DNA of 64,000 nucleotides from CBDFHF01 sp965247565 (GTDB lineage Bacteria; Pseudomonadota; Gammaproteobacteria; Methylococcales; Methylomonadaceae), in assembly GCA_965247565.1 (NCBI GenBank), contig CBDFHF010000002.1, forward strand, positions 62,001-126,000, read 5' to 3'. Positions within the stretch are counted from its first letter, which is position 1; every line of letters begins with the position of its first letter. Position numbers and translations under genes: made by a program. Below the pieces are notes generated by a model. The model searched no databases. It was not told where the DNA came from and saw only the letters and a list, made by a program, of their open reading frames with translations. Positions 18,177 to 26,180 of this stretch are shown in pieces.

Positions 18177-18950
18177 TTATGCTGATTCTTCTAACCCATC
18201 CAGTAACTCAATAAGACGTGTTACACCTTGTAGTAATATGCCGCCCACACCGTGTGCAAACCAAACTCCAATTACAAAACCATAATGGATCGGTGCTGCG
18301 AAAAACTCTTCTCGAAACCAGAAAGTGTGACCCCATTCGTTAAAACCAACACTGACCAAGATCATAAAAGGGCCTACGACCGCTAAAGTCAAGGGTAGAG
18401 AAATACCTTTAGCATAGAGGGGCAAACGTGTCCTGGCGTACAACCAAGCACAACCGCCTAAGATTACATACATCGGGAAGTTGAAATAAAATTCGATGAT
18501 ATGGTTAGCGGTAAACGGGGTATCGCGAATGGCGACTTGGTGCCAGGAGTTATCTTGTTCAGCAAAATAACTACCAGCCCAATACACGGCAAAGGTGTAA
18601 ATGCTGATCCACATAGTTAACGTTAAGTAGCGGCGAATTTCTTCTTTCGGTTCAAGCTTATCCAGGTTCTTGTCCCTGGTGAACCATAAATACCCCCATG
18701 ACAAGCCCGCAAACAGCGTAACAAATGTAATGTTAAAGTTAAAAAGCCGCATCCAATAGATTTCAAACGCTGGATCCGTAGAGTCCAGTCCGGTTGAAAC
18801 GCCATAGGCACCTTGATAAATTCGAAAACCCATATAGATTGCAGTCAGTACGCCGAAAGCCGACAGGTATCGGTATACATCCTTCAAATACCAGGGTGGT
18901 GTTTTGTTTTGCTTGGTCATTATCTTGATTTGTTCAGTGATGGTAGCCAT
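18177..18950 (-). CDS. pxmC: PxmC, subunit C of the divergent copper membrane monooxygenase
   Basis: A 257-residue integral membrane subunit homologous to PmoC of particulate methane monooxygenase. All six residues equivalent to the metal ligands described for PmoC are present: D133, H137 and H150 (spacings +4 and +13, in QDNSWH and FTANH) match the CuC site, and N204, H208 and H222 (+4 and +14, in NEWGH and APIHY) match the CuD site. About six membrane helices are seen. The start ATG 18950 follows AAGAGGTAA. It is last in an A-B-ORF-C operon, the order that distinguishes pxmABC from pmoCAB. The family substrate is debated; this copy appears catalytically equipped. Confidence 0.93.
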   Translation of the reverse strand: MATITEQIKIMTKQNKTPPWYLKDVYRYLSAFGVLTAIYMGFRIYQGAYGVSTGLDSTDPAFEIYWMRLFNFNITFVTLFAGLSWGYLWFTRDKNLDKLEPKEEIRRYLTLTMWISIYTFAVYWAGSYFAEQDNSWHQVAIRDTPFTANHIIEFYFNFPMYVILGGCAWLYARTRLPLYAKGISLPLTLAVVGPFMILVSVGFNEWGHTFWFREEFFAAPIHYGFVIGVWFAHGVGGILLQGVTRLIELLDGLEESA

Positions 18951-18975
18951 GAGTTTTACCTCTTAAGTTGGTTGA
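18951..18975 (-). repeat. 25-nt spacer, second copy (before pxmC)
   Basis: This gap between the chimeric ORF and pxmC is exactly 25 nt, as is the gap at 19228-19252. Aligned without gaps, 19 of 25 positions match, including the shared ribosome-binding core AGAGGTAA and the CAACCAA-like left half. It marks the repeat of a tandem duplication. Confidence 0.85.
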
Positions 18976-19227
18976 TTAATTGAGTTTGGGGATAGCAGCA
19001 GCATTATTGCTAAGGGCACGTTGCTCACCCTCGCTGCCAAAGAAAAAATACACTAGGGCACCGATCCGACTGTCTACATCGTTAATCAATTCTTCCCTTC
19101 TCTTCGGTTCCCACAAAACATTACCAACGCTCATTAAGGCGTTGCGTTGTCTGTACGTTGGATCGTCCAAGCCCAAACCTTCAGCATCGATTATGTTGTC
19201 GGTGGATTGTTTAGTGATTGTGCCCAT
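18976..19227 (-). CDS. Small chimeric ORF: pxmC-like start fused to pxmB-like C-terminus
   Basis: This 83-codon ORF lies between pxmB and pxmC on the same strand. Its first seven residues, MGTITKQ, resemble the PxmC start MATITEQ (17 of 21 bases match). From STDNIIDAEGLGLD onward it aligns with the last 78 residues of PxmB (shared: EGL, LWE, LIND, DSRIG, SEGE, AAxIPK). That part of PmoB-type subunits is the end of the C-terminal cupredoxin-like domain. There is no signal peptide, so it would stay in the cytosol unless it inserts with the complex. The frame is intact despite roughly half the residues differing, hinting at selection. Start ATG 19227 has AGAGGTAA 8-15 nt upstream. Function unknown. 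Confidence 0.7.
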   Translation of the reverse strand: MGTITKQSTDNIIDAEGLGLDDPTYRQRNALMSVGNVLWEPKRREELINDVDSRIGALVYFFFGSEGEQRALSNNAAAIPKLN

Positions 19228-19252
19228 GTGTGTTACCTCTAAAATTGGTTTG
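19228..19252 (-). repeat. 25-nt spacer, first copy (after pxmB)
   Basis: The gap between the pxmB stop and the chimeric ORF start. Same length as 18951-18975 and 19/25 identical to it, with the same AGAGGTAA ribosome-binding site. See the duplication finding. Confidence 0.85.
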
Positions 19253-20560
19253 TTAATCGAATTTTGGGATAACAGCAGCGGTAATGCTGGAAACATAGCG
19301 CTCTCCCTCGGAATCATAGAAAAACACCAGTCCACCAATCCGGCTATCCGCATCGTTAATCAGCCCGTCTAGTTTCTCTGATTCCCACAAGGCATCGCCT
19401 GCTGTCATCAACACACTGCGTTGTTCACCGGGTTGTATGGGAGTTGAATTGTCCAAACTCAAACCTTCCGTAGCGATAACACTTTCAGTATTATGTTCTT
19501 CCGGCGCGGGAATCGCTTTATTAAGGAACCGCACACTGCCAGTTGCAAATTCGCCAAGTTGTATGGGCTTATCGCTGCCATTCTTGATCTTTAAATTTAA
19601 TTTCATTGCCCTCGCCGGTATCCGGTATTCAGCGCGCAGGGTTTCAACTTCGACAACCCCCGCATTGACTTTAGCGGACAGAGGCAGAATTTGGTCTAGC
19701 GAAGTTTGTAAGGGGATGGCTTTAGGGTATTTATTGACCGTCATAGTGTAAAAGGCAAAAACCAATACAGGAACGCCGACCAATATGGCTTTGCCGATAT
19801 TTTTGTCCAATGGTGTGACTAATTCATCTTCCATGCCTGCTTTTAACATGCGGTAACGGGCAATAAACAAAGGTCGACGAACCCACCAGAGCAACCAAGC
19901 TGTTGCCAGCAATGCCCAGAAACTGTGCCAGAAAATGCCGTTGCCTAGGCCATAGGTTTCCATATTGACTATCTCGCCATTAATGGTTTGGATGTCATTA
20001 GTAAAATCGGCAGCGTCGCCACCAATATCCAACCATGCGCCAGGCCCCATGACTTGTCCGGCATCGCGCAGGTTAAAAAACGGGTGGATGTGGTACCGTC
20101 CAGGCAAACGTCCTTTCAAGACGACCTTAAAGTCATAGTCGCCACCGGGTTGCAAAGCCACCGAGTTCATGAACGGTTTACCGTTTAAATAGCGTTCGGT
20201 GCGGATCAGGACCGGACCAGGTGTTGATATATTCAGAAACGAAGCATCCGGTTTAGGCACGCTGATTGGCCAATCTTCCGCCACATGAAATTTACCGGTC
20301 ACGGCCACCTCATCGTTGACATTAAATTTTTGCTGGGACCATTGCACGTCATACCATTGGATAGTGCGCATGCGCACATACGGTTCCAGGTTTTTTTCCC
20401 CGTGCGCCATGGCGGGTTGCAGGGTAGTTATGTACACTGCAAAAATCATTGCCATGAACAACAACCAATTCAGGAGTTTGTGATGTTTCATTTCCTTGGA
20501 AAATCCTGCGTTAATTTGGAGCAGAATTTTGGTCGGTGTATTTTGAGGTATTGTTTTCAT
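19253..20560 (-). CDS. pxmB: PxmB, subunit B of the divergent copper membrane monooxygenase
   Basis: A 435-residue homologue of PmoB, with two periplasmic cupredoxin-like domains joined by two membrane helices. The signal peptide ends at QPAMA, leaving H53 (of HGEK) at the mature N-terminus. Together with H157 and H159 in RYHIHPF, these match the three copper-binding histidines (H33, H137, H139) of Methylococcus PmoB. RMRTIQWYDVQWS and GKFHVAEDWP are family-conserved. ATG 20560 is chosen because GGGGG lies 8 nt upstream; a GTG three codons earlier is less well placed. It starts 14 nt after pxmA, so the two are co-transcribed. Confidence 0.93.
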   Translation of the reverse strand: MKTIPQNTPTKILLQINAGFSKEMKHHKLLNWLLFMAMIFAVYITTLQPAMAHGEKNLEPYVRMRTIQWYDVQWSQQKFNVNDEVAVTGKFHVAEDWPISVPKPDASFLNISTPGPVLIRTERYLNGKPFMNSVALQPGGDYDFKVVLKGRLPGRYHIHPFFNLRDAGQVMGPGAWLDIGGDAADFTNDIQTINGEIVNMETYGLGNGIFWHSFWALLATAWLLWWVRRPLFIARYRMLKAGMEDELVTPLDKNIGKAILVGVPVLVFAFYTMTVNKYPKAIPLQTSLDQILPLSAKVNAGVVEVETLRAEYRIPARAMKLNLKIKNGSDKPIQLGEFATGSVRFLNKAIPAPEEHNTESVIATEGLSLDNSTPIQPGEQRSVLMTAGDALWESEKLDGLINDADSRIGGLVFFYDSEGERYVSSITAAVIPKFD

Positions 20561-20574
20561 TGCATTCACCCCCT

Positions 20575-21327
20575 TTAGATTCTGTTAAGGTAACGGGTGG
20601 TGGCGAACCACTTGCCGATATGCCACCATATGGCATACATCAGAGTGCATAATAAGGCTGAGCAGAAAGCCGCTAACGGTGTGGCAATTTGACCGTAAGT
20701 ACGTAATGTGCCGCGTTCGATGATGCGAAGATATTCCGGCATACCCGTGCGGATATATTGAAAACCGAACATATCGGCCAAAGTCAATTGGCTATTACCC
20801 GCCTCAATGGGTACATGAAACATGCCGAAAATAGGCCAGTTGCTGGGATAGAACAACAATGCGAATGCAGAACCGCCGAAAATAGCGGTAATCGTTAGGC
20901 TGTTGCTCATCATCAAGACGGCATCCAACACCAGCGCACTGGGTAACAGTGTTGACGGAAGCACCATGTTGATGGGAAAAAAATTCCAGTAGTGATAAGC
21001 AAAGATACGAGCGATCCAAGTACCTATCGACAGACAGGCTACACAGAGGGTTGCGCCTAACGGCAAACGAAAATTAGTCCATAAGACGGCTTGCACCGCC
21101 GCCGGAAAAGTAATGCCAATAAGCGGCGTTACCAGTGGCCACCACTGCCGGTCTTTCCAGTCCACCCAAAAATCCCAGTCGCCGACCGTCAGTGCAAAAT
21201 GCAGATGAAAGGAACCAATAAATAGAAATAACGCTAAAACCAGAACAAGGTAATCATAAGCACGGGCGATTCGTGCTTTTTCCCCTGTATAAGGGTAAAA
21301 AATTCGGGTTGGTAGATGGGATGACAT
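20575..21327 (-). CDS. pxmA: PxmA, subunit A of the divergent copper membrane monooxygenase
   Basis: A 250-residue membrane subunit homologous to PmoA. GDWDFWVDWKDR (49-60) is the PmoA/AmoA hallmark targeted by the A189 primer, followed by TPLIGITFPAAVQA, PINMVLPSTLLPSALVLD, FYPSNWPIF and MPEYLRIIERGTLRT. About seven membrane helices are predicted by eye. ATG 21327 has AGGAGA seven nt upstream. It is first in the operon, unlike pmoA, which sits in the middle of pmoCAB; that and clear divergence from PmoA identify it as PxmA. The upstream leader contains a nested inverted repeat and a divergent LysR gene. Confidence 0.93.
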   Translation of the reverse strand: MSSHLPTRIFYPYTGEKARIARAYDYLVLVLALFLFIGSFHLHFALTVGDWDFWVDWKDRQWWPLVTPLIGITFPAAVQAVLWTNFRLPLGATLCVACLSIGTWIARIFAYHYWNFFPINMVLPSTLLPSALVLDAVLMMSNSLTITAIFGGSAFALLFYPSNWPIFGMFHVPIEAGNSQLTLADMFGFQYIRTGMPEYLRIIERGTLRTYGQIATPLAAFCSALLCTLMYAIWWHIGKWFATTRYLNRI

Positions 21328-21371
21328 AACACGTCTCCTGAACGAATGGGAAAAAATTGAATTAACATACG

Positions 21372-21429
21372 GTGTGCCAGAAGGGCTGCAAACCTCATGA
21401 GGGAGGGGGACTTAAGCCCAACGGCACAC
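21372..21429 (-). promoter_or_regulatory. Nested inverted repeat in the pxmA leader/promoter
   Basis: An outer 7-bp stem (GTGTGCC 21372-21378 with GGCACAC 21423-21429) encloses an inner 5-bp stem (GGGCT 21383-21387 with AGCCC 21415-21419). Inside is the 10-bp palindrome CCTCATGAGG (21393-21402). The element ends 44 nt before the pxmA start. It could be a structured 5' leader RNA or an operator; no T tract follows on either strand, so a terminator is unlikely. Confidence 0.5.
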
Positions 21430-21573
21430 TCGGCATCAATTTAGAGATTTCCCACGTCTTTGTGAAATGCTAAAGATTCATGCGGTCATTCACGTAATTC
21501 ATAGCAACACCAACTGGCTAATCAGCTACCATAGAATCACTCAGCTTTCTAAATTTTTATATACGTATCGGAT

Positions 21574-22497
21574 ATGTCGAATTTAAGAACTTTTGATCTC
21601 AACCTGTTAGTGGCTTTTGACGTACTGATGCGGGAATTAAATGTAACCCGTGCCTCCGAGCAGATGTTCATCACGCAATCAGCGATGAGTCATGTTTTGC
21701 AGAAATTACGACAACAATTGGATGATCCGTTGCTGGTAAAAACGTCGTCGGGCATGAAGCCGACGCAGAGAGCATTGGCTTTAGTTGATCCAGTCAAGGC
21801 ATTATTGGCAGAAACCGAGCGATTGATAAAACCACCCTTAGAATTTGATGCGGCGATCAGCCAGCGCCGTTTTGTGCTTGCCGCTACTGACTATATTGAA
21901 TTCCTATTAATGCCCGAGTTGTCGGGGCTTATCGAAACTATTGCGCCCGGTATCGACCTCCATGTCAAGCGTACCGAAACATCATTCCCAGTCTCGCAAT
22001 TGGAAAACGGTAGTCTTGATGTGGTGCTGGGTTTTGAGTCAGTTTTGAACCCGCCAGCTCATTTGCAACGCCAATATCTGTTTAGCGACAAGATGGCTTG
22101 CGTAGTTAGGCAAGATCATCCTTTAATAAGCAAAGCACCCTCCTTAGAAGAATTTGTAGCCGTGCCGCACATGCTGATTTCACGGACGGGCAGCAATGTC
22201 GGCATCATCGACCAAAAACTGGCCGAATTGGGTTTGGAACGGCGTGTCAAACTCATCGTACCGCATTTTCTTTCTGCGCCATTGATTGTTGCCAAAACCG
22301 ATATGATTTTGTCACTCCCGTACCGGATTGCCGAGCAATTTACCAAAATTGCTCCGCTGGCTAACTTTCCCGTGCCGATCGAACTGCCAGACTACGATTT
22401 ATGTATGATATGGCATCCCTTGCGAGACAAAGACCCTGCCCATCAATGGCTGCGGGGAAAAATCATTGAAATTGGTGGGCTTATTAACCAATCTTAA
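21574..22497 (+). CDS. LysR-type transcriptional regulator, copy 1 (divergent from pxm)
   Basis: A 307-residue LysR regulator of the NahR/NodD-like branch. The N-terminal winged HTH is FDLNLLVAFDVLMRELNVTRAS...ITQSAMSHVLQKLRQQLDDPLLVKT, followed by the substrate-binding domain with ISQRRFVLAATDYIEFLLMPEL. Start ATG 21574 is 246 bp from the pxmA start and divergent from it, the classic position of a LysR regulator of its neighbour. It is about 89% identical by hand count to the protein at 23340. Control of pxm is inferred from position only. The effector is unknown. Confidence 0.9.
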   Translation: MSNLRTFDLNLLVAFDVLMRELNVTRASEQMFITQSAMSHVLQKLRQQLDDPLLVKTSSGMKPTQRALALVDPVKALLAETERLIKPPLEFDAAISQRRFVLAATDYIEFLLMPELSGLIETIAPGIDLHVKRTETSFPVSQLENGSLDVVLGFESVLNPPAHLQRQYLFSDKMACVVRQDHPLISKAPSLEEFVAVPHMLISRTGSNVGIIDQKLAELGLERRVKLIVPHFLSAPLIVAKTDMILSLPYRIAEQFTKIAPLANFPVPIELPDYDLCMIWHPLRDKDPAHQWLRGKIIEIGGLINQS

Positions 22498-22599
22498 ATG
22501 GAATTATGGTTTCTAACAGGCGATAAAAAAATTTATTGATAGGCTTGATTGAGCAACGCGTCATGATAAACTTAGTTCAACTTAGCCAAGGAGTTTGGT

Positions 22600-22854
22600 A
22601 TGTACCAAATCAACATACATGAAGCAAAAACACAGCTCTCCAAGTTGGTGGAGGAAGCCGCGCAAGGTGAAGAAATCATCATTGCCAAAGCGGGCAAACC
22701 TGTCGCCAGATTAGTGCCGCTGGCAACCAATGAAGGCAAAAAGCGCATTCCGGGCGGCATGAAGGATCAAATTTGGCTGGCAGATGATTTTGATGCGCCA
22801 ATGAGCGATGCAGAACTGGCGTTGTGGCATGACTCGCCGATCTTCCCAAAATAA
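22600..22854 (+). CDS. Phd/YefM-type antitoxin of a VapBC-like pair
   Basis: An 84-residue antitoxin of the Phd/YefM fold. The N-terminal DNA-binding part MYQINIHEAKTQLSKLVEEAAQGEEIIIAKAGKPVARLVP is typical; the C-terminal tail (DDFDAPMSDAELALWHDSPIF) would wrap the toxin. In known systems it represses its own operon and neutralises the paired PIN ribonuclease. Start ATG 22600 follows AAGGAG at 22588-22593. The toxin gene begins 5 nt after its stop. The pair sits between two duplicated lysR genes. Confidence 0.9.
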   Translation: MYQINIHEAKTQLSKLVEEAAQGEEIIIAKAGKPVARLVPLATNEGKKRIPGGMKDQIWLADDFDAPMSDAELALWHDSPIFPK

Positions 22855-22859
22855 GGCTA

Positions 22860-23240
22860 ATGAAACTGCTTATTGATACCCACATTCTGCTTTGGTGGCT
22901 AAGCGATGATGCAAAACTACCTGAGAACGCCCGTCAACTCATAGCAACGCCGGACAATGCGATTTTCGTAAGCCATGCGTCCCTTTGGGAAATTCAAATC
23001 AAAGCGATGGCTGGAAAGTTAACCGCCAACCTTCAAGCCATTCTCCAGCAATTGCCGGAAAACAATTTCCAGCAACTACCCATCCATGCCAACCATCTGT
23101 TGGCGTTGGCAATGTTGCCGCCGCACCACCAAGACCCGTTCGACAGGATGCTCATCGCCCAGGCAATCCATGAACCCATGCACTTGCTGACCCATGACCA
23201 ACAACTCAACAATTACAGCGAATTAGTGATTTTGGTTTAG
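22860..23240 (+). CDS. PIN-domain toxin (VapC-like)
   Basis: A 126-residue PIN-domain ribonuclease toxin. Acidic active-site residues are in place: D6 (LLIDTH), E44 (SLWEIQIK), D92/D95 (DPFDRMLIAQA) and D113 (LLTHD). VapC relatives usually cut tRNA or rRNA. The domain is complete, so the toxin appears active. ATG 22860 overlaps no other gene and is coupled to the antitoxin by a 5-nt gap. Confidence 0.9.
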   Translation: MKLLIDTHILLWWLSDDAKLPENARQLIATPDNAIFVSHASLWEIQIKAMAGKLTANLQAILQQLPENNFQQLPIHANHLLALAMLPPHHQDPFDRMLIAQAIHEPMHLLTHDQQLNNYSELVILV

Positions 23241-23339
23241 CCGATTTGTTGGGCTTCCTAATGTCAGCGCCAACCTACAATATGCCCAACATACGTGATG
23301 TCAGTCAGTCTTAACGAATAACTTTGAAAAGTAGTGGCA

Positions 23340-24257
23340 ATGTCCAATTTAAGAACCTTTGACCTCAATCTTTTAGTGGCCTTCGATGTACTGATGCGGG
23401 AGTTGAATGTGACCCGCGCAGCGGAGCAGATGTTCATCACCCAATCGGCGATGAGCCATACCTTGCACAAGCTGAGGCAACAACTGGATGATCCGTTGCT
23501 GGTAAAAACGCCATCCGGCATGAAGCCGACGGAACGGGCATTAGCCTTGATTGATCCGGTCAGGGCGTTATTGGCAGAAACCGAACGCCTTATCCAACCG
23601 CCGGTGGCATTCGATGCAGCGACCAGCCAGCGGCGCTTTATCCTTGCCGCTACCGATTACATTGAATTCCTGCTAATGCCTGAGTTGTCGGGGCTGATCG
23701 AGAAAACGGCTCCCGGCATTGATATTCATGTCAAACGTACTGAAATGTCATTTCCGGTCTCACAATTGGAAAATGGCAGTCTTGATATTGTGCTCGGTTT
23801 TGAATCGGTGTTGAACCCGCCAGCCCATTTGCACCGCCAATATTTATTCAGCGACAGCATGGCATGCGTGGTCAGGCAAGGCCATCCGTTGATAAGCAGA
23901 CCGCCTTCCTTAGAAGAATTTGTGGCTGTTCCGCACATGCTGATTTCTCGGACAGGCAGCAATGTCGGCATTATCGACCAAGAACTAACCGCACTGGGCT
24001 TGGAAAGGCGCATTAAACTGATCGTTCCGCATTTTCTCTCTGCACCATTGATTGTTGCCAAAACCGATATGATTTTGTCACTTCCGCACCGGATTGCCGA
24101 GCAGTTTACGAAGCTCGCGCCGCTGGCAATATTTCCTGTGCCTATAAAACTGCCAGACTATGATTTATGCATGATTTGGCATCCTTTAAGGGACAAAGAC
24201 CCCGCTCATCAATGGTTGCGCGATAAAATCATTGTCATTGGCGGGTCAATTGGGTGA
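23340..24257 (+). CDS. LysR-type transcriptional regulator, copy 2
   Basis: A 305-residue LysR regulator nearly identical to the one at 21574 (about 35 differences by hand count). Many third-codon positions differ between the copies, so purifying selection has kept the protein while the DNA drifted. Both HTH and effector domains are complete. The ATG at 23340 gives the same MSNLRTFDLN start as copy 1; a GTG at 23334 is in frame. It converges with the oxidoreductase at 24307. Its target could be pxm or the nearby accessory genes; nothing in the sequence decides. Confidence 0.88.
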   Translation: MSNLRTFDLNLLVAFDVLMRELNVTRAAEQMFITQSAMSHTLHKLRQQLDDPLLVKTPSGMKPTERALALIDPVRALLAETERLIQPPVAFDAATSQRRFILAATDYIEFLLMPELSGLIEKTAPGIDIHVKRTEMSFPVSQLENGSLDIVLGFESVLNPPAHLHRQYLFSDSMACVVRQGHPLISRPPSLEEFVAVPHMLISRTGSNVGIIDQELTALGLERRIKLIVPHFLSAPLIVAKTDMILSLPHRIAEQFTKLAPLAIFPVPIKLPDYDLCMIWHPLRDKDPAHQWLRDKIIVIGGSIG

Positions 24258-24306
24258 CAGGATGATTTTCTTAGTATAAACACTAAAGACTTTCAGGTAG
24301 TAGACA

Positions 24307-25311
24307 TCAAATAAGCTTTACGACCACCTTGCCTTTAGCACGACCTTCTTCGAGATAGGCAAGTGCTTCTTCTGTTTGATCGAAAGGAAATACCTTGTCG
24401 ATTACCGGATATATATGCCCCGCCTCGATTAGTTTGCCAATCTCTGTAAGTTGGTTGCCGTCAGGATGTACGAACAGAAATGAATACTCGACCCCGTACT
24501 TCTTGGCTTTGCGAATTATCTTGCGGCTAAGCAATCCAAACACGAATTTCATGAGGAAGTTCATGCCTCTAACGCGAGCGAATGCAGCGTCAGGTGGGCC
24601 GATGAGTGAGATAACGCTACTCTTGGGTTTCAAAATCCGAAGCGATTTTTCGATTCCGTCGCCCCTCACGGTGCCTAGCACGACATCATAATCGTGGAGC
24701 ACATCCTCGAATTCCTGCTTCTTGTAATCAATCACCTCATCAGCACCGAGGCGTTGAACCAGTTCAATATTACCCGTACTGTTAGTCGTCCCTATAGTTG
24801 CACCAAGGTATTTGGCAAGCTGAATAGCGAAAGTGCCAATGCCTCCAGAACCAGCGGGGATAAATACCTTTTGACCGGGCTTGAGACGCGCCCGCTCCTT
24901 AAGCGCTTGCCACGAGGTGAGTCCTACCATTGGGATCGAAGCCGCTTGCACGAAGTCTAGGTTTTCTGGTTTGAGCGCTGCCGCGCTTTCGGGGACGACA
25001 GCATACTCAGCGAGCGATCCAGTGCCAAGATCGAAGATACTGGCGAAAATGGCATCACCCGGTTTGAAGCGAGTCACCTGGCTTCCAACCTCCACCACGA
25101 CACCCGCCAAATCGCTACCCATCGTAGCGGGTAGCTGAAACTCTAGGATTGGCTTGAACATGCCTTTCGGAATCATGTAGTCAATCGGATTAAGGCCTAC
25201 AGCGTGAATCTGAACAAATATTTCGTTCGACTTGATTGTCGGCTTAGGAATGTCAGCGAACTCTAACTGATTGGTTTTGCCATAACGTTTTAATAAAAAT
25301 GCTTTCATCAT
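24307..25311 (-). CDS. Zinc-independent NADP-dependent oxidoreductase (quinone oxidoreductase-like MDR)
   Basis: A 334-residue medium-chain dehydrogenase/reductase. The catalytic GroES-like domain begins MKAFLLKRYGKTNQLEFADIP and contains HAVGLNPIDY. The Rossmann domain carries the nucleotide motif VFIPAGSGGIGTFAIQLAKYLGA. No structural-zinc cysteine cluster is seen, as in quinone oxidoreductase-type members. The frame opens at 25338, but ATG 25311 is preferred: AGGGAA lies 6 nt upstream and the preceding residues are not conserved. The SDR at 25347 precedes it, probably co-transcribed. Substrate unknown. Confidence 0.85.
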   Translation of the reverse strand: MMKAFLLKRYGKTNQLEFADIPKPTIKSNEIFVQIHAVGLNPIDYMIPKGMFKPILEFQLPATMGSDLAGVVVEVGSQVTRFKPGDAIFASIFDLGTGSLAEYAVVPESAAALKPENLDFVQAASIPMVGLTSWQALKERARLKPGQKVFIPAGSGGIGTFAIQLAKYLGATIGTTNSTGNIELVQRLGADEVIDYKKQEFEDVLHDYDVVLGTVRGDGIEKSLRILKPKSSVISLIGPPDAAFARVRGMNFLMKFVFGLLSRKIIRKAKKYGVEYSFLFVHPDGNQLTEIGKLIEAGHIYPVIDKVFPFDQTEEALAYLEEGRAKGKVVVKLI

Positions 25312-25346
25312 TTCATTCCCTGGCTTTACTCTTGGCATGGTTGTCT

Positions 25347-26180
25347 CTATGGTTGGCTAGCAATTTTGTCGAGTGCGTCAAGTTTCATTTCTTTACGAAT
25401 GCCCATATCGACTAACGCAGCAGGCGCAAATCGTCTAAGAAAGCTCAAGCGGAATGCCAATTTTCCAGCCGTGTAACGCAGCTTAGGATGTTTGGCATTA
25501 GCAGCTTTCAATACAACATCTGCCACGACTTTAGGATCATCACCGCCTGCCACAGCCACTTTTAATATTTTTGAGAGCGCTTTTCGCGCCATAGTGTACT
25601 CATCTAGCTTGGAATCTACTTCTTGTCCGTTGGCTTCAAAAGGTGTATTGGTATAGCCAGGCTCAATCACAGAAACACGGATGCCCCTTGTTCGTAATTC
25701 ATGGTCTAAGGATTCTGAGAAACCTTCTACCGCATGCTTAGTAGCGGCATACGTTGCCATATAAGGTGCCGGTATCAAGCCAAGGATGGAACCGATGTTG
25801 ATGATTCGTCCTTCACCCTGTTTTCTCATATAGGGCACAACAGCACGCGTCATACGAACAATCCCAAAAAAATTGGTATCAAAAATCATCTTGCTCTGTT
25901 CAATTGAGCTCTCTACAGCACCGCCGGGTGCTAAACCGAAGCCGGCATTATTAACGACCAAATCAATCCGCCCTTCAATTTGGATGACTTCTTTTAAGGC
26001 CGCTTCTATCGATTCCTCGTTATTCACATTAAGAGAAATTATCTTGTACGAACGTTGGGCGGTCTGGGCTCCTTTTCGGCTCGTTCCGTAGACTGTATAA
26101 CCAGAATTTGCGAGTAACCCTGCTATGGACTCACCAATACCTGATGATGCACCAGTGACAATTGCAACCTTACTTTTCAT
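25347..26180 (-). CDS. Short-chain dehydrogenase/reductase
   Basis: A 277-residue classical SDR. The cofactor motif TGASSGIG (about 9-16), NNAG, and catalytic Tyr and Lys in TYAATKHA are all present, with the upstream Ser in NIGSILG. The position after the second beta strand favours NADP in this group, though that is inference. It lies upstream of the MDR oxidoreductase on the same strand, and both look like accessory redox enzymes with no pathway assigned. Confidence 0.88.
   Translation of the reverse strand: MKSKVAIVTGASSGIGESIAGLLANSGYTVYGTSRKGAQTAQRSYKIISLNVNNEESIEAALKEVIQIEGRIDLVVNNAGFGLAPGGAVESSIEQSKMIFDTNFFGIVRMTRAVVPYMRKQGEGRIINIGSILGLIPAPYMATYAATKHAVEGFSESLDHELRTRGIRVSVIEPGYTNTPFEANGQEVDSKLDEYTMARKALSKILKVAVAGGDDPKVVADVVLKAANAKHPKLRYTAGKLAFRLSFLRRFAPAALVDMGIRKEMKLDALDKIASQP

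Noticed and set aside
18976..19353. 125-codon version of the small pxm ORF starting at 19353
   Set aside because: Its upstream part runs backwards into the pxmB 3' end and has no ribosome-binding site; ATG 19227 with AGAGGTAA is the natural start.
18177..21327. Canonical pmoCAB methane monooxygenase operon
   Set aside because: The genes run A-B-C rather than C-A-B, and the PxmA sequence departs from PmoA at many positions, so pxmABC fits better.
21372..21429. Bidirectional terminator upstream of pxmA
   Set aside because: No T tract follows the stem on either strand, and the position is between two divergent promoters.
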